A stretch of DNA of 64,000 bases from Agelas oroides. Taxonomy: Eukaryota > Porifera > Demospongiae > Agelasida > Agelasidae. Location: assembly GCA_949130485.1 (NCBI GenBank), contig OX422196.1:4198889-4262888 (forward strand). The letters are read 5' to 3'. Position 1 is the stretch's first letter; every line of letters begins with the position of its first letter. Below the pieces are notes generated by a model. It was not told the origin of the DNA. It made no database searches and saw nothing but the letters and a program-made list of their open reading frames with translations. Both the position numbers and the translations under genes were made by a program. Below are positions 34,613 through 44,905 of this stretch, in pieces.

Positions 34613-35077
34613 CCCTTTAATTCCTAATTTCAACTTTTGTTGACATCATACTGCGCAGCGCAGAAAAGATGGTCTCAGCGCACTTGTGTGCAGGTTCTGC
34701 ATGAGCAGAAAGGGTGGGACAGGGAGAGGTGGGTGGGGTCACCCGCAGGGTGACATGCACATGGTGGCTGTTGGGACTGGCTGTAGTATGCCTTGGTTGT
34801 CACTGGGTGGTCCTTGGTTGCACAAATGTGCTTAGGAAACGCTACTCTCACCTTGTATGGGCTTCATTCTAGCAATTTGGGCTCAGAACGGGTGTTTGCT
34901 GGCCAAGATGGCTGACTAGTGCATGTTTATTAATGAGTGGGTGTGGTTAGGGTCATGAGTCTGTTCATTGCAGCTGCAAGTGCACTTTGGTTCAGTTTTG
35001 GAGTCAGGGCTCTGACAGAAATGAAAATATGGTGCGTTGAAGGCTAAAAGTAGTCTGAAATGAATAGTGTTAAAGGG
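34613..35077. mobile_element. piggyBac-like MITE, copy 2 (reverse)
   Basis: The ends CCCTTTAATTCCTAA and GTGTTAAAGGG, and the interior (AGAAAGGGTGGGACAGGGAG, CCACCCAGTGACAACCAAGG on the opposite strand), correspond to the copies at 31 and 57 kb in reverse orientation. No TTAA survives exactly at the left border. Confidence 0.6.
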
Positions 35078-35119
35078 TAAACTATTTGAGTCATGTTCGT
35101 ACTTCATGTTTAACAGTGA

Positions 35120-37090
35120 TGATGACTTTTCACAATCTACCGAATAATAAAAAAGTCGTCATCAGTCAATGTTGAAAGACAACTTGGAACAATCCTCCGA
35201 GAGATCAAACAACATACAGACATTTAAACCCATCACACTCATCCACATATACATGACACCCCCAAAATGCATAAACCAGATGTTCCTCTACAACCAATCA
35301 TTAGTACACTTGGCTCTCCTCCCTACGACATGGCCATATATTTGGCTAAGATAGTGTCACCACTAGCAGGCAACTCTTCATCCTTTGTAAAGAACTCCAG
35401 TCTCTTTGCAGAGATGATTAGTGGACAGAAACCACACTGACAGACAGCTTTGATATCCAATCACTGTTCACGAATGTCCACAACGTGGGCTTGTACATAT
35501 GTTGCAGACTGAATGGCATACTGCTGAAAGGACACGGTGTATATGTTGGCTACTATGGTAGATAGTGAAGATCCCATGGCAGCTCTGTCTTGTTTGTGCA
35601 TAGAACTTTTTGCGTCACTGGAAGTATGTTGTTGTTAAGCAAAACTCAACTAGTTTCAGTATGTTGTCTGTGCTGAATGAGGTTCACATGTCAAGTTCAG
35701 TATCCTGTTCCAAGTGTTGTTTGATGATGATCACCTTCTCTTCAACTGGAACCTTCAGATCCAATGAACAGCCATGGGGACCACAGTCACCAGGGTGGTA
35801 CCATCATATGCCAGCTTGTTTATGGCAAAGTTAGAAGAAGACCTACTAGCCTGGACATCGGCTAGACCACACACATGGTGGAGGTACATTGATGACATCT
35901 TTGCCATCTGGGAACATGGAAGGGAAGCACTGAATACCTTTCTGGACCAAATCAACTCTTTTCACCCCTCTATCAAATTCACTGCAGAAACCTCAACACA
36001 ACAGGTATCCTTCCTAGACACAACAGTGATACTGGAAGATACTTGTACACCAAGCCCACAGATACACATCAATACCTATCCCCAGACAGCTGTCATCCAA
36101 AACACTGCACCACCTCTATCTTCTGTAGCCAGGCCCTTAGACTCCGAAGAATCTGCTCAAAGGGGGAAGACGTCAAGAACTGAGAGGACATCTATTGGCT
36201 CGAGGCTATCGGGCAACAACGATAGATCCAGAAGGCATCAATATTGCCTCGCATGGAGGCCTTGCAGCCCCACACAAGAAGACAAGCAACCAGAAGAACA
36301 CCACTGGTAGTCACATACCATTCCGGACTCACTAACTATCAAGGATTGCAAAGAAACACCTCTCAATCCTTCACACTTCCAACAGATTGAAGGCAGCCAT
36401 CCCCGACCCACCAATAGTAGCCTTCAGACGACCAAAGAATGTCAGAGACTTGCTCATCCGAGCAAAACTGAACCCAACAGCCTCCGCCACAAACACTACA
36501 AACACCAACTGCGACAACAAATGATGCAAATGCTGGTGACATGCAGCAAATTCAGGAGCAAAACCACCGGAAGCTTGTACAACATTGGGGCTAACTTAAC
36601 TTGCAAGACTAGAAATCTAGTGTATCTGATCTCATGCAAGAGGTGTGGACTACAATACGTCGGAGAAACTGACAATGCCCTACATGTACGGATGAACGGA
36701 CACCCCTCAGACGCCAGAACGAAGAAAACCGAGAAACCAGTTGCAGCACTTCTGTCAACCAGACCACTCCATAGAGAACTTGGAGGTGAGAGGAATCGAG
36801 AAAATACACGATAACATCATGCAGTGGAAAAGAGAAAGAGAAAGCTTTTGATTTTTACACTAAGAGCTCTGGCACCAGACGGGATGAACCTAGATGAATA
36901 GCTGACCCAATTTTTTGGCGTTTAGCGTGCGTATGCCAAAAGTTGTTGTACAACTGTATCAGGACACTCTTATTTCTTGTCTAAAAACAGTAGCACTTGT
37001 CAATTTGTGCATTGCTATTCTTATTGTGTGTTCGAGATTTGTACTTGCCTGAAGAAGGTCCCTCGAGACCGAAACATTGATGAAGTTTGA
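35120..37090 (+). pseudogene. Penelope-like element (RT plus GIY-YIG endonuclease)
   Basis: Fragments read in order: PNNKKSRHQSMLKDN, then MHKPDVP..PIISTLGSPPY and IYLAKIVSPLAGNSSSFVKNS, DSFDIQSLFTNV, MGTTVTRVVPSYASLFMAKL, then WWRYIDDIFAIWEHGREAL with the YIDD catalytic box near 35890, then SFLDTTV. After decayed sequence a GIY-YIG-type nuclease follows at 36590-36720 (NLVYLISCKRCGLQYVGET ... RMNGHPSDAR), a C-terminal WKRERE segment and a final GMNLDE stop at 36901. A downstream tail contains GAAGAAGGTCCCTCGAGACC. Several frameshifts and an internal loss around 35460-35760 show it is dead. RT plus C-terminal GIY-YIG defines Penelope-like elements. Confidence 0.85.
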
Positions 37091-37366
37091 TGCATTCAAG
37101 GATTGATGATTATTCACAAGTGAATATTCAACTGTTAACAGACAACTCAGTCCTTGGCCTGAGAGACTGGTTGTGTGGGATTCAGACTACTATAACCTGG
37201 ATGGTTCAGAGGAGAATCAGGCTTTCAAGACCACAGTCCCTTGGCAAACCTTTCTCCCAATTCGTCCATACTGAAAGCATTGAGCCTTGGTGCATCTATG
37301 TAGCTTAGTGCAAGTATCAATTGCTTGCAGTAAGCAAAACTTTCCGTCAGCATGGCAAACTATTAG

Positions 37367-37987
37367 TCAGCATGCTCCTACCCACCCACTGCTCATTGTT
37401 TGTCCACCGTGTTGAGTGAGAGATTTTTCTGGTGTGAGTATGTGCCAAGTTGGGACAAGATTGGGGTTAAAAAAAAAAAGGTCAATTTGTTCGTTCTGTT
37501 TCTCCAAATTGTAAGGTGGCCACAACTTACGTCTACAGTGATGGATGAATTCTAAAGCTGGATCGAATTCTGGGTCCTTAACTTTAAATAATGTGTCAAA
37601 ATGGAGTGTAGCAGCAGTCTCCATTTCAGTATCATGGACAGCAAGATCAAATTCACATCGTGAAAAAGAGGTGTGTGGACAAAAACCACTCCTCACTTTG
37701 TGTAAAACAAAGGAAATATTTTCGTTGACTCTTTGAAGAGCGAAATGAAGACTCCTTTCAACACACTGTAGATTGACGTCGTCACTCATCATGAGTACAA
37801 TCAGTCTACGACGCCAAACTTTGGAGAAGGTATGAAATTGTGTGTCTCTTTCTACACGACTTGCCACACTTTCAGCCCAGTCGAAATTTTGGGGACGCAG
37901 ATTAGATACGCATAGATACGCACGTGCCAAAGGTGTGTCGTACGTGACCGTCACGTGCGTATCTGCAGTCTTCATCAGAGCATACAC
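37367..37987 (-). CDS. Hypothetical protein, weakly TIR-like
   Basis: A 206-codon minus frame not made of recognisable repeat. It holds a WAESVASRVERD segment, then a hydrophobic strand RRRLIVLMMSDDV, then QCVERSLHFALQRVNENISF, and a later FIHHCRRKLWPPY. Hydrophobic strand, Ser/Asp, Cys, a helix and a following strand in this order recall TIR domains (IVVLS...WC..EL..AL), but the glycine and aromatic landmarks of the first TIR box are not clear. The upstream part may be in another exon, because the N-terminal codons overlap CG-rich sequence with ACGTGCGTA words. Function is not assigned, and a chance ORF is possible. Confidence 0.35.
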   Translation of the reverse strand: MYALMKTADTHVTVTYDTPLARAYLCVSNLRPQNFDWAESVASRVERDTQFHTFSKVWRRRLIVLMMSDDVNLQCVERSLHFALQRVNENISFVLHKVRSGFCPHTSFSRCEFDLAVHDTEMETAATLHFDTLFKVKDPEFDPALEFIHHCRRKLWPPYNLEKQNEQIDLFFFNPNLVPTWHILTPEKSLTQHGGQTMSSGWVGAC

Positions 37988-38039
37988 AACAGTGACAGTT
38001 GCGCATGCGTAGTAGTATTAGCTGTATTTGTGCCAGGAT

Positions 38040-38545
38040 AGATCGAAATGCGAGTAGAATGGGAGTACAATCATCAGAAGAATGGGAGTAGAATCTCCAG
38101 TAGAAGGGTAGTAGAATACTCAGTAGAGTGGGAGCAGAATGATCAGTAGAATTAGAGTAGAATGAACAGTAGAATACTGTCAGTAGAATGGGGATAGAAT
38201 CATCAGTAGAATAGGTGTACAATCAGTTGAAAGGGAGTAGAATCACCAGGCAGGTTTGAGCATGCCTGAAATAGAACAACCACAAATCCAATTTAGGTAC
38301 TTGGAGTGCAGTTGACTAAGTGATATTGGAGATTTGTGGTTGTTCTACTTCAGGCATGTTCAAACCTGCCACAGCATGCCTCAGCATGCAGTGCATGGCA
38401 GGTTTGAGCATGCCGGTAGAATCACCAGGTAGAATCACCAGTAGAATAGAATGGAAGAATCATCCGTAGAATGGGAGTAGAATCATCAGTAGAATAATCC
38501 GTAGAATGGGAGTAGAATCATCAGTAGAATGCGAGTAGAACACAT
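38040..38545. repeat. Minisatellite (AGTAGAATGGGAGTAGAATCATC)n, interrupted
   Basis: AGTAGAAT spaced by 11-18 bases recurs over about 38047-38246 and 38415-38545, with variants such as TCATCAGTAGAATGGGAG. The middle is occupied by an inverted-repeat insertion. Confidence 0.85.
38249..38370. repeat. Inverted repeat with 40-bp arms inside the minisatellite
   Basis: GGCAGGTTTGAGCATGCCTG at 38249 begins an arm ending at 38288, and its complement occupies 38331-38370. A further partial copy GGCAGGTTTGAGCATGCC lies at 38398. TAGAATCACCAG occurs on both sides of the block. Confidence 0.85.
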
Positions 38546-38674
38546 GAGTGGCACCCAGAACACATGAGAAATTATCCTATGACCCTTGAGTGGTTTGAGG
38601 AGGTTCGGTAGGGTTAAACCATCCCAAACTCATGACAAATTATCCTCATGACATCTAAATTCATTTATTTCCAG

Positions 38675-39063
38675 TGTGAGGCAAGATGCTTTGAGCATTG
38701 ACAGTCGAAACCTGTGTGTATTTGGTACTGGCATAGTCTACCAGCAGTGGCACCATGGATACAAAGGCACTATGACAATATGGAAGAGTTGCCCTCAGGT
38801 ATCTAAGTTATGGTTAGAACACGAGACCGAGTCTCTACGAGGTTTAGAAACCCGAGGGGGAGGGGTGAGAATGATGCAATAGTGTACCGAGGCTCCGTCT
38901 CGTGTTCTAACCATAACAAAGGTATCCAAGATTATCCAAAGTTATCAAAAGGTATCCAAGGTTATAACCGAGGACCACAGATCACCAGAGGGAACAAAGA
39001 TCAGAAGGTATTTTTGCATCAGTTCAGACCTTCCAAACCTTTTCGAACGATAGCAGAACACAG
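38675..39063 (+). CDS. Possible upstream exons, unknown protein
   Basis: After a good acceptor (TTATTTCCAG) bases 38675-38798 are open for 41 codons (ALSIDSRNLCVFGTGIVYQQ; HHGYKGTMTIWKSCPQ) up to a GTATCT donor. A second candidate exon, 38981-39063, follows a CCACAG acceptor (GNKDQKVFLHQFRPSKPFR) and ends at GTAACG. The phases agree (0 between the two). Joining onward to the nuclease-kinase gene at 39218 would need an acceptor near 39222 with a poor pyrimidine tract, so the link is uncertain. They may be parts of that gene, of another gene, or chance. Confidence 0.3.
38808..38916. repeat. Short inverted-repeat element with perfect 20-bp ends
   Basis: TTATGGTTAGAACACGAGAC (38808-38827) pairs exactly with 38897-38916. 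It sits among short tandem words GGTATCCAAGGTTAT. It looks like a MITE inserted in the intron between the two putative exons. Confidence 0.8.
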
Positions 39064-39217
39064 GTAACGAGACAAGTAGTGGAGCTTGACATGGTGGTTC
39101 AACCGTACTGAATCTCCTCGAACCACTTAGCTCCAGAGGAAACATCTTTGCAGAGATAGCACAGTGTATTGAGTTCTTTAACATGAAGTCACATGCGTAG
39201 AAGTAACGCATTGTCAT

Positions 39218-40721
39218 GTGAGTCCAATACAAGTTCTAACTCGCCTCGCCATGGCCACGAGAGGTATAGGTCCAGTGGCAGAACTGAAGAAGCGACTGCA
39301 AACACCACGAGAAGTTTACGCACAATCACGAAGGTTTATCTCGACCTCTCTTGCTAGCAGCAGCCATGCTGAATTACCAAGCATGATTGTAGCACTGAAA
39401 CCGGAAAGCGAGTGGTGTACTTTCGCAAACAAGTATTCCCTTGAATTTTTATGCCCAGACACTCATGTGGATGTACAACCACTGGATGGCCTACAACATT
39501 ATCGTGACTATGCCGTCATTAAGGAGTCCATTGAAGCGATACTTCTTCAGGATTTCCAAGTTAGTGACGTAGAGGTGGTTTGCAACCAAGCTGTCAAAGT
39601 GTTCAAAGACCTTAAGTCCATTTTTTCTTCACAACGTATACTTCCAGATGTGGTGGTATACTGGAAGAAGATTCCTGTGCTGGTGATTGAGGTGCACTCC
39701 AGTCCGTATGAACGGACACTGACGAAATTGGCATTGGTTCTTGTGGAGCAGCTGAGATGGTTGAGAAATGGTGACCCATCTATAACGAGGTGGACTGGTT
39801 TCTGTCTTCCAAAATCTTGCGAGAAAACATGTGTATCTCAAGTGGAAGTCATTTGGGATGAAGCCGCACTAAAGTTCTGGTTCACTTATTCATGCTTAGA
39901 AGTGGGTGAAGTGTTGGATGCGATCAAATCCTCCTTGAACTCACAAATAAGGAAGCTTACAGGCTTTGTCGTGCCATTAATATGTCGTTTTGGTCTTCCA
40001 CTCGGTGAAGAGGGTCTGCTTCGCATTGGGCATAATGCTTTCCAGGTGGAGTCCAAATCGTCAACTATTGTGTGCAATGGAGAGTTCATCTACAAGTACA
40101 TTATTGACGAGGTGGAGGATAAGCGAATGCTTAAATTTTATTTCCTTGGAACTGCACAGGAAGAATACCAGCTACCAAAACAACTCCACATTTACAGTAA
40201 GGAACGATATTTAATGTGGTATGTGTTCCCCATTTTAGTCCCTCCAAAGTCAAGGAGGGAGGCAAGAGAATGCCTTCCAACGTTGGTACAAGGTGTTGCT
40301 AAAGCGATCCAAGCAATGCATAGTAAACTTGAAATGGCACATCTGGACATCCGGCTTGAGAATGTTTGTTTCACAAGAACAGGCAAAGGTTAGATAACTA
40401 CGAGTTAGTTGATCTATGTAATGATTTGATGTTGACTCTCCCTCCCTCCCTCTCTCCACAAAAGCTGTGTTGATCGACCTTGACAGAGCTATGCCTGTAA
40501 CCACTCAGCATGCCGAATTGAGATATAAAGAGGGTGTGATGTACAAAGCTCCTGAAAATGCTCCTGAAGGTTGGAATGCTGGAGAAGTGGACTGGCGTCA
40601 GCTCGGTTACATGATTGTGTACTGCTATCAGGACTGTGTCATCAAGGACTACCATTCTATGACTGTTTGTTGTGAACTGGAGAATGACCTGTTTGTGGGC
40701 AAACTGTTTAAAGGTAAATAG
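39218..40721 (+). CDS. PD-(D/E)XK nuclease-like plus atypical kinase-like fusion protein
   Basis: Exon 1 runs 39218-40388 and exon 2 from 40465, joined at a GT-AG intron (donor GTTAGA at 40389, acceptor CACAAAAG at 40464) that keeps the frame. The N-terminal half holds a restriction-endonuclease-type core: LPDVVVYWKKIPVLVIEVHS at residues 142-161, with P143-D144 and E158. His replaces the usual Lys at E-x-K. It is followed by TLTK with K170 and EQLRWLRN. The C-terminal half is kinase-like: EFIYKYI (K293), HLDIRLEN (H375, D377, N382), and after the intron a DLD in place of DFG, then DWRQLGYM. Most catalytic positions are kept, but Arg replaces the catalytic-loop Lys. The stop at 40719 overlaps a GTAAAT donor at 40714, so a further exon is possible. 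A second ATG at 39251 could be the true start. Related architectures occur among sponge and Crinkler-type proteins; substrate and role are unknown. Confidence 0.75.
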
Positions 40722-40734
40722 CATTCATTCATAA

Positions 40735-40870
40735 TTGGGGCGAGCCTGAGCGAGCCCCACACTAGCGGGACTGCATTGCGCACATGCGTGTGTATGTTTG
40801 CTTGCTTGCTTGCTTGCGGCCATATACCGTAAATTTTAAATGAGCGCGTTTAATTTTGGTTATTTGGCTG
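40735..40870 (+). mobile_element. Helitron-type 5' terminus
   Basis: TTGGGGCGAGCCTGAGCGAG begins after an A (40734), directly behind the last recognised codon of the nuclease-kinase gene. The following 130 bp (CACTAGCG, GCTTGC repeats, GCGGCCATATACCGTAAATT) reappears inverted at 47580-47712. No 3' CTAG partner was identified. Confidence 0.6.
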
Positions 40871-43223
40871 TGGAGCTGGTAGCAAATGTGAGAAGATGTT
40901 CACTGTGGTGGGTTTTAGAGATTGGAAACATGCAACTGGTAAGAGTGGTGTACTTTCCAAGCACGACAGCAGCTATGCTCATAGGCAATCAGTTGTTGCA
41001 TGGAATCAGTATAAAAGCAACACTCAGCATAAAAACTCCATTGCTGATCAGCTTGGGATTGCAAGGGCTGAACAAATTGCACAAAATCAGCATTATATCA
41101 AAACATTAGCTGAAATTGTCCTATTGTGCTGTCATCAAGAGATTGCTCTGCGTGGCCACAGGAAAGGAGAGGAATCAATGAATAAAGGAAATCATTTAGA
41201 ATCCTGAACCTAATTGCACTTCATGATCCTGCGATAAATGAGAGGCTTACGAACCTCTCCTGACATACAGAATGCTCTTATACATGTAATGGGTGGAATG
41301 GTACAAGAGTCTATATGTTCATCTGTATGAAAGGCAGGTGTATACAGATGAGACAAAGGATTGTAGCAAAAAGGAACAACTTGCCATTGTACTGCGCTAC
41401 GTTGATGTTGAAGCAGTTACCGTATTTAAGACTTTTTGTTGCTGCAGCTGCTACTGTCTACCAAGAACCTCACTTCTGGAGAACTGAAGGCCAGGAGCTC
41501 TTTGCATTTCTGTTCGACAAAAAAAATTTTCGTGTTTGAATCCATTGTAAAGCATGATCTAATCTAATGCAAGAAATTCAATTCCTGGAATTTATGGGTG
41601 GATCTAACTTAACGCATGCCCACTCAAATTATTTAATTTGCATGAGTTTTATTCGAATAAATATTTGAACATTTTTTGACCTACGTGGAGGCGACTTCTC
41701 TTGACGTACATAGTCTTTCAGAGTTTATTCTCAATACCCTGAGAAAGAATGGAATAGATCCAGAGTGCATTGTAAGTCAGGGATACGATGGTGCATCTGT
41801 CATGAGTGGGCACTATGCTGGTATATTGTTCCTCATGCTACACATGTGCACTGCTATGCTAAACTTGGTACTTGTAGACAGCACAAAGAGAGTATCTGAA
41901 GCATCTGATTTCTTTTCTCTCATGGAAACTCTCTATGTCTTTTTGTCAAGAAGTGTTATGCATGCTATTTCCTCAAGAAACAGTCTGAACTACAGCCAGA
42001 CCATCCTCAAAGACAACTGTAGAGACTTTCAGATACCCGATGGTCTTGTAGGTTCTTAGCAGTTGATGCTCTTTGCAATACATTTGAGTCAGTTTTAGCA
42101 ACCCTAGAAGAGATAGCAAATGGAGAAGACAGATCAAGAGCTATCGAAGAGCCACTGGTATTTGGACACAAGTACAAACATTTAAGTTTTGATATCGCTT
42201 AATACATTTTGGCAAATATTCTCCTGCACAAAAAGTCTATTGGACCAGCTTCAAAGTAGGCAATTGGATCTAGCCAAAGCTGCTGACCTTGTGCTGGCTA
42301 CAAAAAGCACCTTGAAAGAATTTAGGACAGTCAATGGGAATGTATCTATAAGAATGCTCTAGATGTTGCAAATCTCCTTAGCATCACAGTAGATCTCCCA
42401 TGACCCTGTCGCCGTAAACAACTATCAAAGAGACTTAAAAGTGGAGTTGTTTAGGAGTCTTCCGGAGTGAGAGATGTTGTATTGCCTTCATTGTCTGAGC
42501 AATTAAGGTCACTCTTTTTCTACCAGTATTAGATGCGATGCTATCTGAGCTTGAGCAACGAGCTATTCAAGCCTGTGCTCCATGATCCCCTCAGTTTTTG
42601 GAAGCCAATCATATTGCTCCTCTTGCTGATTCTTATGGCCTCAATAAAAGTGCTCTACCTATGGAGTGTTCCTTAGCTAAGCACACCTTGAATGGGAAAG
42701 ATCTTAATGAGGTTATAGATGTTCTTCGTGAATTGTCTCCTTTAAGAACAGCATTTCCTGTACTGGTCAGATAGCATTAACTATTGCAGTAAGCACTGCA
42801 CACTGTGAATGCTCTTTCTCTGCTCTAAAACGTATCAAGAGTTACTTACGGTCTACCATGACTCAACAACAGCTGGTAGACCTTGCAATCCTTTCAATTG
42901 AAAATGAACTATCCAAGAATCTCTCTCTTGACAATGTTGTTAACCAATTTGCTTCCTATGACGAAAAACAGAAGAATAACTTTGATGTAATTTTTATGTG
43001 TGAATTTCCTGTTCAAATTTGCATTTTATAACTCTTGTGCATGTATAATCATGGAAAACAAAAGTAGCATTTTGCTACCAAGAATGCACCAGATACGACC
43101 TCAGATTCAAAAACTCTCTGGGGGAGCATGCCCCCAGACCCCCCTAGCTGGCACGCTTCGCGCGCAATGGAACCATCGCTATATGCATGCCCTACCATTA
43201 AACATTTCCTGGCTACGCCACTG
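40865..43223 (+). pseudogene. Decayed hAT transposon of the ZMYM1-like type
   Basis: In order: a zinc-finger tail (MFTVVGFRDWKHATGKSGVL), a helical block (NQHYIKTLAEIVLLCCHQEI), DETKDCSKKEQLAIVLRYVD, then VSQGYDGASVMSGHYAG at 41776-41826, which carries the catalytic-site surroundings, then VLVDSTKRVSEASDFFSL, EEIANGEDRSRAIE, and the C-terminal dimerisation region HCECSFSALKRIKSYLRS near 42795-42850 with TMTQQQLVDLAILSIENEL. There are multiple frameshifts and stops, and about 250 bp of foreign sequence near 41420-41668. The 3' end carries the G-rich GCATGCCCCCAGACC hairpin block and closes with CCTGGCTACGCCACTG at 43223. The 5' terminus is not found. Confidence 0.85.
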
Positions 43224-43984
43224 TACATACAAGTAGTGAGTTTGATTTCCAGTGTGCTTCTTTGTTCTTAATTTTGTATTCACCAAGTATTACAGTTACA
43301 TAATAGATCGGTACCCAACAGAATTAAGCTCGGTAGAAATCTACTCTCCATAAAACAAGTTTGTGTTATGGTAGATCTCCAACAAGTGGATCTCTCACCT
43401 AAAGGTTTCACCGCATCAACAAGAAATACTAGGTGTAAAAATGTGCAGTACATGCCTTGCACCAACTCCGCATGTGCACATAATAATTACAATAACTACG
43501 TGTGCAGTACTATTAGTAGGCATAGCACATACATCATGGGTAGTTGACCATGTGCAACAAGCATGCATACGTGTATGAAAAAGGACCGAAACAAAAAGAT
43601 GGCAGAGCATGCATTGTAGGAGAGTTTGAAGAAGTTAGCAAGGTTTCGAACCCCTTGCCAAATGCAAACTTTACGTGGTACCTATACATCTTTGAAAAAA
43701 GCAAAAGATGCTTGTATTTTAATGGTGGTGGTTACAGTTGGCCGCCTGTCTCTCCTTCCGTTTTCACACTAGTTTCCTAGCTCTTTCTTTTTCACTCTTC
43801 TCACAAATTTCTGCCGGTTACATTGTTGATATGAAACAATGAGACCATTAGTACACTGGGGACGATAAATTTATGTAAGTGTACGCAACTTGTGTAAACC
43901 ATGTGTTTTAAATTGCATTCCTAAGCGTGACGGATGTTTGCACATGTACATGTATATTTATACTAGTGTAAATGTAGAACATTG
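43224..43984. other. Gene-poor stretch
   Basis: No recognisable protein or repeat apart from short words (CCTAAGCGTGACSGA) shared with 10920. Confidence 0.4.
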
Positions 43985-44221
43985 TGTGGCGAGCCTGAGC
44001 GAGCAAAGCAGAGCAGTGTTCTTTGGCTAACCGCAAGTCACTCGTCTTATTACCAGGTTACAGCAACAGGTCATGCATGTCTGCAGCTAGCAGGGGTTAA
44101 GTCTAGACTCCTGCTGACCTCTATTGACTCTGAACACACTGTCATGCATAGTTCTTACACAAATAGGAGAGGTGTTGAAAAGTTGCTACGCATGATCAAT
44201 TCAACTATCTAATCTCTGCCG
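43985..44221 (-). mobile_element. Helitron-related 3' region, inverted
   Basis: Read on the minus strand, ACTTTTCAACA, AACACACTG..AGAGTCAATAGAGG and GTCAGCAGGAG lead to GCTCGCTCAGGCTCGCC. This matches the 3' region of elements B and D (28900-29050 and 30890-31030). It is diverged and has no intact CTAG end. Confidence 0.55.
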
Positions 44222-44422
44222 CCTTCTGCGTTCTGTAAGCAGTCATGTTTGTTTTCACAACTTGCAGCCTTCGTACAGTAAACGTTCACGCTCCAGCTAC
44301 TCCTCCCAAGCATCTCTCCTCGCCGTCTGCATCCATACTGCTCGTGCTGGAAAGTAGTTCACAGAACAACAGTTTTACTTATTGTCCGCACGTGATGCAC
44401 AGTTGCATTAAATTACAGTCTG

Positions 44423-44652
44423 TAACGTGAGGCAACTAATCTTGCAGTGTCTGTTCTTAGTTGGTGGGTTGTGACTTATTGTGGTGAGCCTGAGCGAGCC
44501 CCACACTAGCGAGTCGAATAATAATATACATGTGTATATATGTGAAAAATCCACCATTCAACTCGTTAGTGTGGGGCTCGCTCAGGCTCACCACAATAAG
44601 TCACAACCCACCAACTAAGAACAGACACTGCAAGATTAGTTGCCTCACGTTA
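44423..44652. repeat. Large palindrome, 91-bp arms and 48-bp spacer
   Basis: Arms 44423-44513 and 44562-44652 are nearly perfect complements beginning TAACGTGAGGCAACTAATCT. The inner ends are the Helitron-type word GAGCCTGAGCGAGCCCCACA, so two Helitron-end sequences lie head to head. Confidence 0.85.
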
Positions 44653-44905
44653 AGGTGCTATAGACAACTAGCAGACTTACCCTATGAACAGAATCTCACA
44701 TACTATGGAAACAGCAACATAAAGGAAGTGGTTGAGATGGCTACACATTGTGAGTTTGCAAGTAAAGCAGTACCCATATTAGCATTAGGTCAACTCAACC
44801 AAGCTGGTACAGCAGCGTCCTGACAATGACTACAGAGGTCCAGTAAGTAGTAAAGTTAGACCAAACAGACAGGGCTGGGTTACTGGTGTATGTTATAAAT
44901 CTGCA

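Noticed and set aside
44530-44823. Plus frame ending KAVPILALGQLNQAG as a host exon
   Set aside because: The first half is palindrome sequence and no acceptor fits; the second half looks protein-like but stands alone.
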